Below are positions 30,171 through 41,987 of a DNA stretch of 64,000 nucleotides, piece after piece. Position 1 is the first letter of the stretch, and every line of letters starts with the position of its first letter. This stretch comes from Gliomastix tumulicola (taxonomy: Eukaryota > Ascomycota > Sordariomycetes > Hypocreales > Bionectriaceae), in contig BCHX01000006.1 of the NCBI GenBank assembly GCA_001599755.1, forward strand, positions 3,149,336 through 3,213,335, given 5' to 3'. The position numbers were made by a program, and so were the translations under genes. The notes under the pieces were generated by a model. The model saw nothing but the letters and a program-made list of their open reading frames with translations, searched no databases and was not told where the DNA came from.

Positions 30171-31310
30171 ACGGAGTCGAGGCTTTGTCAGCATCCCGAG
30201 TCTTACTGTGTTTCGAGTTCCTTGTCGTTGGACAGCTGTTTTAAGGTTATAATATAAGTCTACCTTTACCATCTGTATACATTGTCAACTGTCGATTCAT
30301 GCCAATACGCGAGCTCACAGTCCCCATTGTGCGGAGCGAGAACCTCCTAGATCATTATGAACAGGTACCAGGGCCCACGATAGTGCTTGGAACAATCCAA
30401 CCCAACGATGCTATGATCTGACTAGACGGTTGCAGGACTGCACGCATCAATGTTCCAGCCCAGAGAGGGAGGGCACGTACCCCTGCAACACTTGGCTACT
30501 GAGTAAACCACCTGCCGGCCTGACAATGACATTGCAATAATAACCTGGAATTCACGTCGTCATAATCATGAATACCAACCATGCTGGGAGAAATCTTCAA
30601 TCTGTCGAGATTCATGGGGAACAAACAGGCAAGCTGGAAGCCTTGAATCATGTATGTAAGCCTTTTCCTCCTTTTCCCTCGCCTTTTCCCTGGCAAACTT
30701 CCTTCTGTATTTCTTTTGCTCTTCCCTCGGTTCCTGGTTTGTTGACTCTACATGTATTCTACCCACACGGGTGATAGCGTTATGTCAACTCTTTCACCGT
30801 TAGGCGACGCCGAGTCTTCTCGCGCGATGTGACCGTGACCCCAGCACGGCAGTAGAGTATTTACAGTCTGACCTGAGACTAGGGGGGTTGATGATCTTGG
30901 TAGCACTAAAAAAACTTGACGCAGGAACGGGCGGGCCAGACGGTGAGCCGACCTTTGCCGTGACATCGCTTCTGGACTGACTCGTTTGCCTGCAGCAGCA
31001 CGACTCAGGACGTAGTAATATTGGGACATATTTAGTCGACAGAGGGTCCTAGGGGGGGAATCGACGCTTTCTGTCTGTCTGTCCCACCAAGCATCACGAG
31101 TGTCCGGCTGTCTAATTTGGTGGCACGGGAGGTGCCCATCTCCCGAGCGGTGGCGTGGCCCCGCGAGGCATGATTTGCACCAGGAAATTAGAGCTTACAC
31201 ATCGCCCACCGATGTGTTTACCTGGCGATTCAATTGGGAATGAACCTCTCAAATGAGGTTTGTAGTGTCATTATTTGAATAGCGTAAAAATTGCAAGAGA
31301 ATGGTGCCCG
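30171..31310. other. Intergenic, convergent 3' ends
   Basis: 1.1 kb between the MFS stop and the stop of the rhodopsin-like gene. No convincing open frame or repeat is seen. Confidence 0.5.
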
Positions 31311-32682
31311 TCATGACTGCTCACGCGGTGCTTGTGATGACCTCTCATCTACCCAGACACTCCAGTCCCTCTGCACGGAGATCCCCGTCGAAGTCTTCCC
31401 CTCAACGACTCTGTTTTCAGACGACGCCCCCGTCTCGTCACTCGTCCTGCCCGCCTCTACTTGTGACTGGTTCTTCCCGAAGCGATTGTTGTTCGCCACG
31501 CTGTCGATCATCTGGAAGCCTTCGTCCCCGCTGTCGAACTTGGTGAAGCCCGTCTTGAGACTCGACAGAATCCCGCTCCTCGACCCCCTCGTCGCCGTCG
31601 ACTTCTTCTGCTGCTGCTGCGAGGCCTTGCTCGGGTTCACAGCATTAGACGGCCCCCCGCTCGCGCCGGGCGTGTTCCGCGACGACCCCCTGATGGAGCT
31701 GAAGAGGCGGTTCAGACCGACCATCTTGAGGAACTGCCGCATGCTCGGCAGGCACGCGCACACGAGGCCGATGTTGACCTCGACCGTCGACCACAGCATG
31801 AAGTCGCGCAGGTTGTACGTGACGTTGTTGTCGCTCGACTCGATGGCCATGACGATGGTGAGCCGCACGATGGACACGATGCAGATGAAGAGGCCGAGGG
31901 CGAACATGCTGGCGAGGATCAGGCGCTGGTAGAGCGACGTGTGCAGGCGCCAGACGTAAGGGAGAGGCATGAAGACGAGGACGAAGTCGACGATGACGTT
32001 GGGGAGCGAGCCGCCGAGGTAGATGGACTTTTGGTGCATGCAGTGCGGGTCCTCGACGGTGAGGTCCCAAGCGGCGCGGATGGGCTTGCAGCTGAAGAGG
32101 CCGAGGCAGAGCTGTTCGATGGTGAGCAGGTTGGTTGGTTGGTTGGTTACCGTATAGTTAGGTTACACTGTGAACGTACAAAGATGACCTGCCAAGCGAC
32201 GACGGACGCCGTGAGGATACCGATGGGGATCCGCGCCGTCACGGAGAATAATCTCCAGTAGAAGGCGAGAATGGTGTACTTGATAAAGGCGATGGCGCAG
32301 ACATACGTCAACGACGCCGAGATCAGAAACTTGAGGAAATCGCCGACCTCCTCAAAAGTCACGTCCGGTCCAACATGTCGTCCAAGATACGGCCGCAGCC
32401 CTGTCCATCTTTGTCAGTACATCCATACACCCCCGGCGCGTTCCCCATCCTCTGCGAGCGCATACCCATTGCGACGATCCAGAAGAAGCCATTGGCGAGT
32501 GCCAGCGTGATGATCGAGAGGTAGTCGTCGAGCCGGACGTTGGACCAGCCTCCAATGCTGATTCTGCACCATATTTTCGCCGGCACAACAAGCATGACGA
32601 AGACATATGTCGAGATGATGGCGCCGTTGAACCGGGCCCGGTAGCTGTCGAGGTCTTCCCCTCCGACGGTCGGATCAGACAT
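31311..32682 (-). CDS. Fungal rhodopsin-like integral membrane protein
   Basis: Exons 32682..32466, 32400..32180 and 32111..31311; 412 residues. Seven hydrophobic segments are visible, among them ISTYVFVMLVVPAKIWCR, YVCAIAFIKYTILAFYWRLF, IGILTASVVAWQVIF and VIVDFVLVFMPLPYVW. The motifs DDYLSI, FIKxTIL.FYWRLF and CKPIRAAWD with the conserved cysteine mark the fungal 'rhodopsin domain' (PTH11/SAT4-like) family. The cytosolic tail from GLNRLFSSIRGSS onward is Ser/Thr/Gln-rich and disordered. Members are thought to be receptors or membrane accessory proteins, often near metabolite gene clusters. An in-frame extension upstream of the chosen ATG exists but is very hydrophobic and Cys-rich, so it was not used. 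Confidence 0.85.
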
Positions 32683-34496
32683 CTTGTCGAGCGGTACTGT
32701 CGGTGTCGAAAGTGATAAGAAGGCAAAGAAAGGAAAGAAACACCGAAAGAAGAGAAAGAAAATGGAATAAACACCGAACAACGCACACACACACACACAC
32801 ACCAAGCAGCACGTGGGCAGATCAAAAGAAGAAATTTCGCACGGGGGAAAGGGAAGAAGAAGGATCAAAGAGCCCACCAGCCCGGCCAGGCTACAATATA
32901 ATAATAGCGTACTAAGATGTGCAATGGACTTCTTCCAAAAGTCAAAAAGGAAGAGAGACTTTGACGAATGCCAGGGACCAAGGCTCTTCAGCTCGCTAGC
33001 TGCAAGTGTATTAACTCGGTATTAGAAATCTTTTTTCTGTCTAATCGCTCAGGCCCCCTGCAGGTACAGTAATAGTCTAACGGACCATACGGGCGATCCA
33101 AAAAGCCAAGGGCAGCCCATCTCACGCATGCGAGCATCTGTGATTCCTTGGCCTTTGGGCCGGAGATATTTCTCGCCCCTATTCTCACAGGGGAGGCCTG
33201 GGGCAATCACCGTCATAGCAAACCTGTGTTAATATCGGAGCCTGGACACGGCGTCTCCTTCCGGTCAGAGCCATGACAAGGACAGGCCGGCTGAAGGCCA
33301 ACTTTACCTCGTCCTGGATTCGCCGGAATTCAGCTCGTTGCAGCATTTCCACCCGCGTAAGTCGTGCCGTAGGTTTCACCCTAGCCAAAAGGTGCTGGAG
33401 ACGAGCTGGTTGCTTCCCCGCCCTGGGCAGCTTAGTCCGAGCTGCTAGAGCACGAATACTCAATCATCTGGCGGCTCATTCGCCAATTCGAGGGGGGCCT
33501 CTCTCCACATCGGGAACAAGCATCCTCAAGCCCGGGGCCTGTCGACATCAGACCCAGCATGGGAAAGCTGCTCAGTGCTTCCCCCTCCATCTCCGATGGC
33601 ACGCTGCAGGTCTGAGGAGTTCGATGACCCCTTGAAGACGGCCGCGCCAATGACTCGCCCTGCGGCACTGCCAAGATCGATAGTATGGAGGATCCTCGAT
33701 GGAGTGTGTGAACTAACCACCTCGTACGATGTAGCAGCGAGTCCAGCGCGTCCAGCGGCCCAGAGCAAAGCCCGCAAATCTGCATCCCAGAGGGGCGGCC
33801 ACGAGTCAGGGAACCTGAAGGATCTGAGCCAGTTTGATTGTGACAGTCCGCCAGCAACGGTGTCACTCACCATTGACCGAAGCGTTGGGCAGTGGCAGGG
33901 CGATCCCAGCCTTTTGCCACGTTTGATCCGAGACCCCTTTTTTATCTTTCCTCTTCGCCAATAGGCCCCTTGATATTAGTCCATCACCATCGCCTTTCCT
34001 TGAGGTCGTCCCCTCACAACAGCGTAGTAGTCGAAGAAGTCGGCGGGCATATCCCAGCGGTGGGATTAGCCAGCCATTGTGCGACCCCCATTCCATATCG
34101 GAGCGGTGCCTGTTGGTTGGATTCCCACATAGTTTATGCAGGCCGAGCGCAACTGAATTCTCGGGCCATTCCAACGGCAATGGGCGAGCTGGGAAAAGGG
34201 GAGTAAAGGCAGGGAAGCTTCCCATGGTCCATCCGTATGCACAGCTCTGAGCTACTTTTGTTCCTCGCCTTCCCCTCACTTCTTGTTCCCCCTCTTTCGT
34301 AGTCGTCTCCTTTTCTGTTGTTGTGTTGCATTCCGTCACTGGGCATCGCATCCTCGCGTTCTGCATGTCATCCGCAAATTCTCCGAGGCACAGCACACAC
34401 ACACGCACGCACGCGCGCGCACGTACCGATTATTACCCCAAAGCCCGCTATTTGGAATTGTTCCCCCAGAGAGTGGCGTTCTAGCGCAGCTCGGGA
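32683..34496. other. Divergent promoter region
   Basis: 1.8 kb between the rhodopsin-like gene (minus) and the P450 (plus). It holds a CA repeat at 32784-32803 and a mixed CA/CG repeat at 34389-34420. Several open frames of 100-180 codons overlap each other on both strands, and none has protein-like features. Confidence 0.45.
32784..32803 (+). repeat. CA microsatellite
   Basis: About ten CA units in the leader region of the rhodopsin-like gene. Confidence 0.85.
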
Positions 34497-36265
34497 ATGG
34501 CGTTCCAACAGCAGGCCCTCGCTGTGGCGTCGCTGCTTCTGGCGTACGTGGTCGCCACGGTCGTCTATAGACTGTACTTCCACCCCCTCGCGAATGTCCC
34601 GGGTCCCTTCTGGGCGCGCATCTCCGGCTTCCCGGCGTACTGGCACACGCTCAAGCGTGATCGGCATGTGTGGTTCTGGTGTCTGCAGGAGCAGTATGGT
34701 ATGCACGCGCCGCCTTCTGCCGTCTTAGGTAACCGCCGCCGTGATGACTGTGTTCACTAATCATAAATTCAATCAGGCCCGACGTTCCGCTTCGGCCCCG
34801 ACGACGTCCTCGTCAACACGCCGTCCGGCCTGAAGACCATCTTCAACGCCAAGGCCAACGTCAAGAAGGCGCAGTACTACAAGGCGTACCCGCGCAACGT
34901 CCACTCGGCCACGACCTGGAACTCGGTCGACAGGGACGTCCACGCGCGCAAGAGGCGCGTCCTGAACAATGCCTTCTCGGACAAGGCGCTGCGTTCTGCC
35001 GAGCCCTTCATCCATGCCAATGTCGACCGTTGGTGCGACCTGCTGGGCGACGAGATCAAGACGGCTGGCAAGAGCAAGGGCAAGGAGGCTTGGTCGGGAT
35101 CGCTGAACATGGCGCACTGGGCGGACCATCTGATCTTTGACATCCTCGGGGACCTGTGCTTCGGTGAGTCGTTTGGCATGAAGGAGGCGGACAGCAAGCT
35201 GCGCTTCGTGCCCAAGCTCATGACCGACTTCCTCGGCATCATCCATCCGGTATGAGCCGCTCACCTACCTCATTCATGTCCCCCGCCCCCCTCCCTCTCA
35301 TTACTGACCGTGCCAAGATCGCTTTCTCCCCCTTTGCCTCCTTCTGGGTCTGGGCCAAGCCCCGCGGCCTGAACCAGATGCTTGCCTCGTCTGCACCTCC
35401 GGCCCTCAAGAACTGGGAGGACTTCGTGGAGGGCTGCTTCAGCCGCCGCGCCAAGGTCGAGGAGGACCTCAAGACCAACCCCAAGCCCGACTCCGAGGTC
35501 CGCAAGGACTTCTTCCACTACCTCTTCCGGGCCATCGACCCGGAGACGGGCAAGCTCGGCTACACGCTCGACGAGCTGTACGGCGAGAGCGAGATGCTCA
35601 TCATCGCCGGCTCCGACACCACAGCCATCACCACTGCCGCCGCCTTCTTCTACCTCAGCCGCAACCCGGCCATCCAGCAGACCATCGCGCGCGAGGTTGC
35701 CGCGGCCTTCCCGACTGTCGACGACGTCAAGGGCGGCCCCGCGCTGCACGGCTGCCACACGCTGCAGGCCTTCATCAAGGAGACGCTGCGCATGAGCCCG
35801 CCCGTGCCCGCCGATCTCTCCCGCGAGGTGCTCGAGGGCGGCCTCGTCGTCGACGGCACCTACTTCGCGCCCGGCGTGCGCGTCAGCACCGCCTGCTACT
35901 GCATGCACCACAGCAAGGACCTCTACGACGAGCCCTTCACGTTCAGTCCGGAGCGCTGGATCGTCGACGAGAGCGACCCGGCCTCCGCCGACAAGGTCGC
36001 CCGCGCCGAGAGCGGCTACATGCCCTTCTCCGCGGGGCCCCGGTCCTGCGTCGGCAAGAACCTGGCCTACCTCGAGATGGGCATCGTGCTGGCCAAGGTG
36101 CTGCACCACTTCGAGATCCGGAGGGATCCGTCCAGCAACCTCGGCGGCGGCAGCCCGGACGCGCGGGAGGGCCGCAGGGAGGTCGATCAGTTCCAGCTGC
36201 ACGAGATCTTTGTCGCGATCCGTGACGGGCCGCTGGTGCAGCTGAAGAAGAGGGTTCACGCTTGA
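34497..36265 (+). CDS. Cytochrome P450 monooxygenase
   Basis: Exons 34497..34698, 34777..35249 and 35318..36265; 540 residues. The N-terminal anchor is ALAVASLLLAYVVATVVY, followed by the proline hinge HPLANVPGPFWA. The I-helix motif AGSDTT (oxygen activation), the K-helix ExxR in KETLR, the PERW segment in FSPERWIVD and the heme-binding FSAGPRSCVGKN (Cys469) are all present, so the enzyme should be functional at the endoplasmic reticulum. The meander has the usual F..ERW form. Substrate is unknown. It resembles the fungal tailoring and benzoate-hydroxylase-type families, but the subfamily cannot be fixed by eye. Confidence 0.93.
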
Positions 36266-36744
36266 GGGGAGGGTGGAATGTGATAGAGGATAGTACTAGA
36301 ATGTATGTATGTTGTATACGTAGTATGATGTTCGATGACGTGATAACTGGGGGAATGAATAGAATAGACCACCTACTTATGATTCAGAGTCAAGCCACTC
36401 CTCCCCCTCCGCCACAGCAGGTTACTAACAGTGCTCTCTCCGCATTCCCTCCCCCCTTTCTTCTCTCCACTGTCTAAAGAGCGGGAGACGGTCTGTCGGC
36501 CGGTCCGTCGCTTCCCCGCACTCGAACTCGTCTTTAGCCGTGTCTACCAGTTCGGTTGATCAAGGCTCAAGTGACGTCTCTTAAGCCGAGCGACCATCGA
36601 TTTCCGCACTCGGATGAAGTGTAATGTTCGCCGTTCTTATCAGGATAAGACGCGTGTGCACCCGAACTTGGAAGCAGCCGTGACCTCGTCTGGACATCTT
36701 TGGCATCAGCTCACACAATATCATCCTCATCGAGTCAGCGGACA
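36266..36744. other. Intergenic
   Basis: 3' flank of the P450 and promoter of the isomerase gene. It contains CGG/CCG-rich clusters near 36490-36510. No gene is seen. Confidence 0.5.
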
Positions 36745-37407
36745 ATGGCAAACTACACGCTCTACGGATACTTCCGCTCGTCGTGCACGGCACGCATCCG
36801 GCTCGCGCTCAATCTCAAGGACATCCCCTTTGAGTACATCCCCGTTAACCTCCTCAAGGACGAGCACCTCGCCGCCGAGCACAGGACCCTCAACCCCTCC
36901 GCCACTGTTCCCCTGCTCGTCCGTGCTGGAGACGGGGAGCCGTTCAGGATTGGCCAGTCCGTCGCTGCCCTCGAGTACATCGTCGAGACGCACCGAGACC
37001 AGGGAGTTGCCCTCCTGCCCGCAGACGCGGAGACAAGGGCGCTCGTCCGGGCGCTCGTCAACATCATCGCGTGCGACACGCAGCCCGTGACGAACCTGCG
37101 CATCGGGAGACGCGTCCGCCAGCTGGGCGGAAATCCGACCGCCTGGAATAGGGATCTGACGACGGACGGGCTGGCCGCGTACGAGGCTGTCTGCGCTGCC
37201 CGAGCAGGGACCTACTCTGTGGGTGATGAGATCACGCTCGCGGACGTATGTCTCCTGCCGGCGGTGTGGAATGCTAGGAGATTCGAGGTCGACATGGCGA
37301 AATTTCCTACCATCACGAGGGTGGCGGACAACCTGGAGAAGATCCCGGCAGTGCAGAAGGCGTCTTACTTCGTGCAGGTAGATACGCCGGAGGATCTGAG
37401 AGCTTGA
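36745..37407 (+). CDS. maiA: Maleylacetoacetate isomerase (zeta-class glutathione transferase)
   Basis: Single exon, 220 residues, the normal length. It starts MANYTLYGYFRSSCTARIRL; the SSCxxRxRxAL glutathione-binding signature of the zeta class is present. NPSATVPLLV and RIGQSVAALEYIVE complete the thioredoxin-like domain, and the helical domain has NIIACDTQPVTNLR and VGDEITLADVCLLPA. The enzyme converts maleylacetoacetate to fumarylacetoacetate in phenylalanine/tyrosine breakdown. The next enzyme, fumarylacetoacetase, is encoded 7 kb away on the opposite strand. Another zeta-class GST activity cannot be excluded. Confidence 0.88.
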   Translation: MANYTLYGYFRSSCTARIRLALNLKDIPFEYIPVNLLKDEHLAAEHRTLNPSATVPLLVRAGDGEPFRIGQSVAALEYIVETHRDQGVALLPADAETRALVRALVNIIACDTQPVTNLRIGRRVRQLGGNPTAWNRDLTTDGLAAYEAVCAARAGTYSVGDEITLADVCLLPAVWNARRFEVDMAKFPTITRVADNLEKIPAVQKASYFVQVDTPEDLRA

Positions 37408-37851
37408 AATCTTTCCTCTTTGCGACGATGCAGTTGCCTCTCGCACACTATACTACCTTGTTTACACAAGATTGATTCCTGTGGTAAAAAGCAATCGGTC
37501 CCTCTGAAGAGTCGGCATGACTGAAATCACGCCTTGAAGAGCGCCGAGATCGTCCAACCAAGTCAACACCGCCGCTCGCCCCTTAATCATACGGCAAGCA
37601 TTCGCACACTCCTCAATTGTTAGAAAGTGAAATGTGAAGACTTTCTTTCGCATATCCAGTGAATGGGAACCCTTCTCACGTAAATATTTTAAAGTCCTCC
37701 CTCGCCCGGCCAGTAATGACAAGATGTGTAGGGTAGCTGGTGCGTCGAGCTTCGCTGCCTAAGCGGACCCCAAACATGGAACCCGCCAGCGCTTTCATTG
37801 TCGTGATTTCAAGCGTCTTTCATCTCCAGCCAACGACGTTCCTCTCTAACG
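37408..37851. other. Intergenic
   Basis: No feature is seen between the isomerase stop and the F-box gene start. Confidence 0.5.
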
Positions 37852-38958
37852 ATGGACTCCCCTCAACCCTCCGCCTTTGCCGACGCCATGCAGCGGACCA
37901 CCAACGAGGAGACTCGATTTTTGGGCGCCATGATCAATGGTCTGCCCCCGGCGCGCCCATCTTCACTTCCGCAACGCACTTCGCCCTCATCGCTCGGACA
38001 CCTGGATCAATTTCCAGCCGAAGTTCTCATGATGATCCTCGGCTACCTCGACTTCCAGTCTCTATCCAGGATCGCGCAGACCTCACACCTGGGCAGAGAA
38101 CTAGTGGAGGGTCTAGCAGTCTACAAGAGCATGATGCAGCATGCGCCCGAGGCCCTGACCGCTCTGGGTCGGACCGGCTTGCTCAGATACCACCCCGCCA
38201 CGGTGCTAAACCAGACGCTTCGCTTGAAAGAATGCGTTTCGTGCCGCGACTTTGGCGCCTTCCTCCTCCTGCTGACGTGCGAACGCGTCTGCTTCGATTG
38301 CCTCGATCGGAACGCTGCCCTCCGGGTCATGCGTATGAACGACGCCAAGACCGCCTTCGGTCTGACTGAGGCGGATCTAATAAAGGGCATCCCTGTGATG
38401 AAGAGCATCCCTGGGAAATATGCAATCACATCGTCGGCCTCCCAACGAAGACCCCTTCGTCTGGTGAACGTCAGACAAGCGAAGCGGCTAGCTCTCCGGG
38501 TCCACGGGTCCAGCGAGGCCCTCAGCGAATACGCGCCGCAGGTCAGACTAGGAGAGAGCCGGCGAAAACCCCTGACCTTGAGAGCCCTGCACGACGCACC
38601 GCTGGAGAACCCGGGCCGCGACATGTCCAAGATGTACCGCCAAAGGCGCCTGCCCGAGGACGATCTGGGCGGGATCGCCACCATCCGGTTTCCGTTCGTC
38701 TCGCCAGAGGGCACCGCAGATGTTGGTCATTTGTGCCGGGGGTGCGAGGTGACGGCCACGGAGTTCAAGTACGGAAGATTGCCTGAGAGGGTCCGGAGAG
38801 AGCTGTCAGGTCCCCTTTGCGGTGGGCATGAGCCTCTGCGTGCGGCTGTGTCTCGGCTACGCACGAGGGAGGATTTTCTCGAGCATGTTCAGCACTGTTA
38901 TGGAGTGCAACAGCTACGTACGACGGAGGAACATGCGCGCCTTAATTTGCCTAGCTGA
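37852..38958 (+). CDS. F-box protein, fungal
   Basis: Single exon, 368 residues. The F-box at residues 50-85 reads LDQFPAEVLMMILGYLDFQ followed by SLSRIAQTS, a typical Skp1-binding motif. After it lies a Cys-rich patch (ECVSCRDFG, LTCERVCFDCLDRN) and later another (LCRGCEVTATEFKYG, PLCGGHE), which may bind zinc. No WD40 or LRR repeats are seen. The protein is probably a substrate adaptor of an SCF ubiquitin ligase. Targets are unknown. Many such F-box proteins occur in filamentous fungi. Confidence 0.85.
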   Translation: MDSPQPSAFADAMQRTTNEETRFLGAMINGLPPARPSSLPQRTSPSSLGHLDQFPAEVLMMILGYLDFQSLSRIAQTSHLGRELVEGLAVYKSMMQHAPEALTALGRTGLLRYHPATVLNQTLRLKECVSCRDFGAFLLLLTCERVCFDCLDRNAALRVMRMNDAKTAFGLTEADLIKGIPVMKSIPGKYAITSSASQRRPLRLVNVRQAKRLALRVHGSSEALSEYAPQVRLGESRRKPLTLRALHDAPLENPGRDMSKMYRQRRLPEDDLGGIATIRFPFVSPEGTADVGHLCRGCEVTATEFKYGRLPERVRRELSGPLCGGHEPLRAAVSRLRTREDFLEHVQHCYGVQQLRTTEEHARLNLPS

Positions 38959-39319
38959 ATCTATTGCGTTCCGCCTCCTAAATGATATCTCAGTTCATGG
39001 TCTTGGGCACATGATTGCCACCCTGTATACTTTAGGCACAATAAGCTGAGTGATGTGTATTCTAATATCATCGATGCCCTCAATAACACCATATTAGATA
39101 CAGTATGGGGTCAGTCCAGCCTCGCGCTCGATTCCATCAACAACCATCACGGTATTGCCCAGTCTCGGATCAAGAGAAAACATGGCCCGCAGCTTTCCCG
39201 AAAAACTCATAAGGCCTGTACTATGAATCGCTGTACCACTTAATACATGTGGTTATATGCGAAGTAATACGGGATCAATACCTCCTCATATCGACTTCCG
39301 TGGCTGCTTCTTTCTGTAC
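38959..39319. other. Intergenic, convergent 3' ends
   Basis: It lies between the F-box stop and the GH95 stop. Nothing is recognised. Confidence 0.5.
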
Positions 39320-41987
39320 CTAGCGTTTGATCCTGGCGAGCCGTTTGCCATTGACGTCAACAATCTCAATATCATCAACACCCGGCTCAATGATCTTGAC
39401 GGTGCGCACAACCCCGCCCTCTGCCCAGCTGAAACCTATCTTGGCTCCTCCACGAAGACGCAGCCCTCGAACCCTGCCTGCCCCCCAACGCTCGGGGATA
39501 GCAGGCCCGAGAACAACCACACGCTCTTGGTTGACCCTGTCATGCGGTAGCGGCATGTCGACGACGAGCATGGCCAGCATAGCACCCGCGTAGCCAAAGT
39601 TGGCATCGATCTGGAAGGGCGGCTTGGATCCGGAGTACATGCTCATCCCGTTCGGCGCGAAGTTCTCGTCCACAGCATAGCGAAGGTGGTCGTACGCCTT
39701 TTGCGTCTCGTTCAGCCGTGCCCAGCAGGCGCTACGCCAGACCTTGGCCCAGCCCGCATTGGCGTCGGCCGCGTTGCCCATGCCTCGCGAGATGAGGGTC
39801 TCTCGCACCGCATTCTGGATCGTCGTGTTGGTGTAGCCGTTTGCGAATGATGCAATGGAGTAGCCTGGAAACCAACCGTTGAGGTGCGAAAGATGCCGGT
39901 GTGTAGTCTTCTCGTCGAAGCCGTAAGAGTCGGGGAGCTTCCACTCCTTGATCCCTCCCCAGGTCGAGAAGTGTAAGCCTGTGTCGAGACGTGCTAGACT
40001 AGCTGCTACTCGCTTGGCAAAAGAGGTATCGGGTGCTGCGAGATATTCTTGCGCAGCGAGAACAGCGTCGAAGACTTGGTGGATGAGCTGCTGGAAGTGG
40101 ACGCAGCCGAAGGTTGTAGGGCCATGCTCCGCGCTGTTGCAAGGATTGACGACGAGCGTGCCGTCTTCGAAGAAGAGGTCCTCCTGTAGTGTGGAAAGCC
40201 AGAACTCGGCGGTGCCTTTGATGAGCGGGTAGCCTTGAGTTTCCAGCCAAGCAATATCGCGGGTGTAGTCGAAGCTATCCCACACATGCTGCATCATCCA
40301 AGCGCCCGAGATGGCATCTACCGGCTGGTCAGCAGCCCATAGCCAACCCTTTTGTTCAGGCTGAATGAAAAGTTGAACTTACAATTTGCCCAGCTCGCCT
40401 GGTCCTTCATGGCCGTGAAGCCGAAGATGTTCATCTCGTTGTGTGTCACCCAGCCAGTAGCATTATAGAGCAATTCAGCGGTTTGACGCCCCCGCGGCAC
40501 CCACGTGTCCCCGATGTAATTCCATAAGGACTGTTGCGTAGCGGCCAGGCCAGTCTGATCGGCAAGCCAGTAGTTCATCTGGATATTGATGTTGGAATGG
40601 TAGTCAGCACCCCAGCTGGGCTTCAGCAGCTCTGTCCACCGTCCTTGCAGGTTGGCCGGCAGCGAGTTGTCGCGAGAAGAGCTGATGAGCAGATGTCTGG
40701 CGTAGTCGAATAGCAGGGCGTCCACGAAGGGATCGCCCTCCGTATCGTAGGTGTAGCCACGGATCAATGCTGCCGTCTCCTTACCTTTGGACCCGTTCTT
40801 ATCTGTCAGCTCAAGCGTGAAGGCACCGGAGAGGGCACGGTAGTCTGCAAGGTGAGCCTGAAGAAGCTTCTTGTATGACTTCCTTACGGCGGACGAAGAG
40901 GTTTCTTTAACCCGAAACTCGGGGTCTTCGCCCTTGAATGTCCAGCCGGCTTCTTCGCTGCCGGCTTGCTGGTTGTAATTGGTCTCGGCGGCGATGACGA
41001 TTGTAACTTCCTTGGAGTTCTTGGCGTCTATGACTAGGGTGTTGTCGGAGCAGGTTGTTGTAGCTGCTCTAGTATTGACCCGAGCTGCGGCGGTGTACTT
41101 CATGCCCTCAGGTGGTCCCAGCTGCGTTATGCCTGAGTGGTAAACAGCGCCATTTTCTGGCTCGCATGAGTCCTTGTAGAGCGTGGAGTTGATGAGGAGG
41201 TTCTCCAGCCCCACGCGTATGGTGGGAAGGGCTCCCTGTGTCTCAATATGGTAGACGCAGACCTGGTCCGGATATGAGCAGAAGACAGATGTCGTAAATC
41301 TGTCCGCTCCGGTAGCGCCTGCTGTGAAGTGCGTCGTATGCACCCCTTCGGTCAGATCCAACTCACGTCTGTAGCCCGCAAAGTCGTCGACGCCATCGTA
41401 CGAGACGGTCAGGTTCCCGAGGACGCGGTTTGATCCGTAGTAGTTGCGGTTACCAAGAAGGGCACCCATATCTGTTGTAATGACGTCTGAGCCTGTGGTC
41501 GTGAAGAAAGGGCCCGCGGTTGAAGCGATGCCAACTTACCTCCCGTGCCATTCTCGAAGATGGTGCTGCGAATCTCGGGGAGTGCATCGTAGAGAGGACG
41601 CGACGGATTACCACCACCATAGTTCTTGGGGCTCATCAGCACAGGTCGAGGTGAGCGTGGCTCTGTATTAAACTTGCGTTGACTTCGAAAGGCCCTCCGG
41701 ACCAGAGGGAATCTATGTTAAGATTGATCTTCTCGCTGCCAGGACTGCCAAATGGAATGGCTTTGAATGTATCAGCAAATAGATGTTCGCGTGTGTAGAG
41801 GACATTGTGTTTGTCCAAGGCTCTGACCTCCCAATTTGCCATTACCGACAGGATAGCCCGTCTTTAGCAGATAATCATCGCGGCCCATGGTCCCATACGA
41901 TGCAGGTGTCGATGACCACATGGACTTGCCATGGGTAGGGGCCAAGTGGCTCAAAATCAGGGCGAGGCTTGTGATTTCAAGACGCAT
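39320..41987 (-). CDS. afcA: GH95 alpha-L-fucosidase, secreted
   Basis: Exons 41987..41828, 41760..41678, 41624..41540, 41471..40383 and 40317..39320; 804 residues, close to Aspergillus AfcA. The signal peptide is MRLEITSLALILSHLAPTHG. The N-terminal beta domain has LKTGYPVGNGKLGAIPFG and IDSLWSGGPFEVN. The (alpha/alpha)6 catalytic region has SNINIQMNYWLADQTGLA, and RHLSHLNGWFPGYSI and NAGWAKVWRSACWARLN follow. Several N-glycosylation sequons are present. Intron 2 (41677..41625) uses a GC donor (GCAAGT) to stay in frame and join FEVN to NYGGGNPSRPLYDALPEIR. The enzyme hydrolyses alpha-1,2-fucosides in plant xyloglucan or host glycans. A TATA box lies at 42069-42074. Confidence 0.92.

Noticed and set aside
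31941..32261. Open frame on the plus strand opposite the rhodopsin-like gene
   Set aside because: Antisense to spliced exons with strong membrane-protein features.
35270..36259. 329-codon minus-strand open frame
   Set aside because: Antisense to the third exon of the P450; no domain seen.
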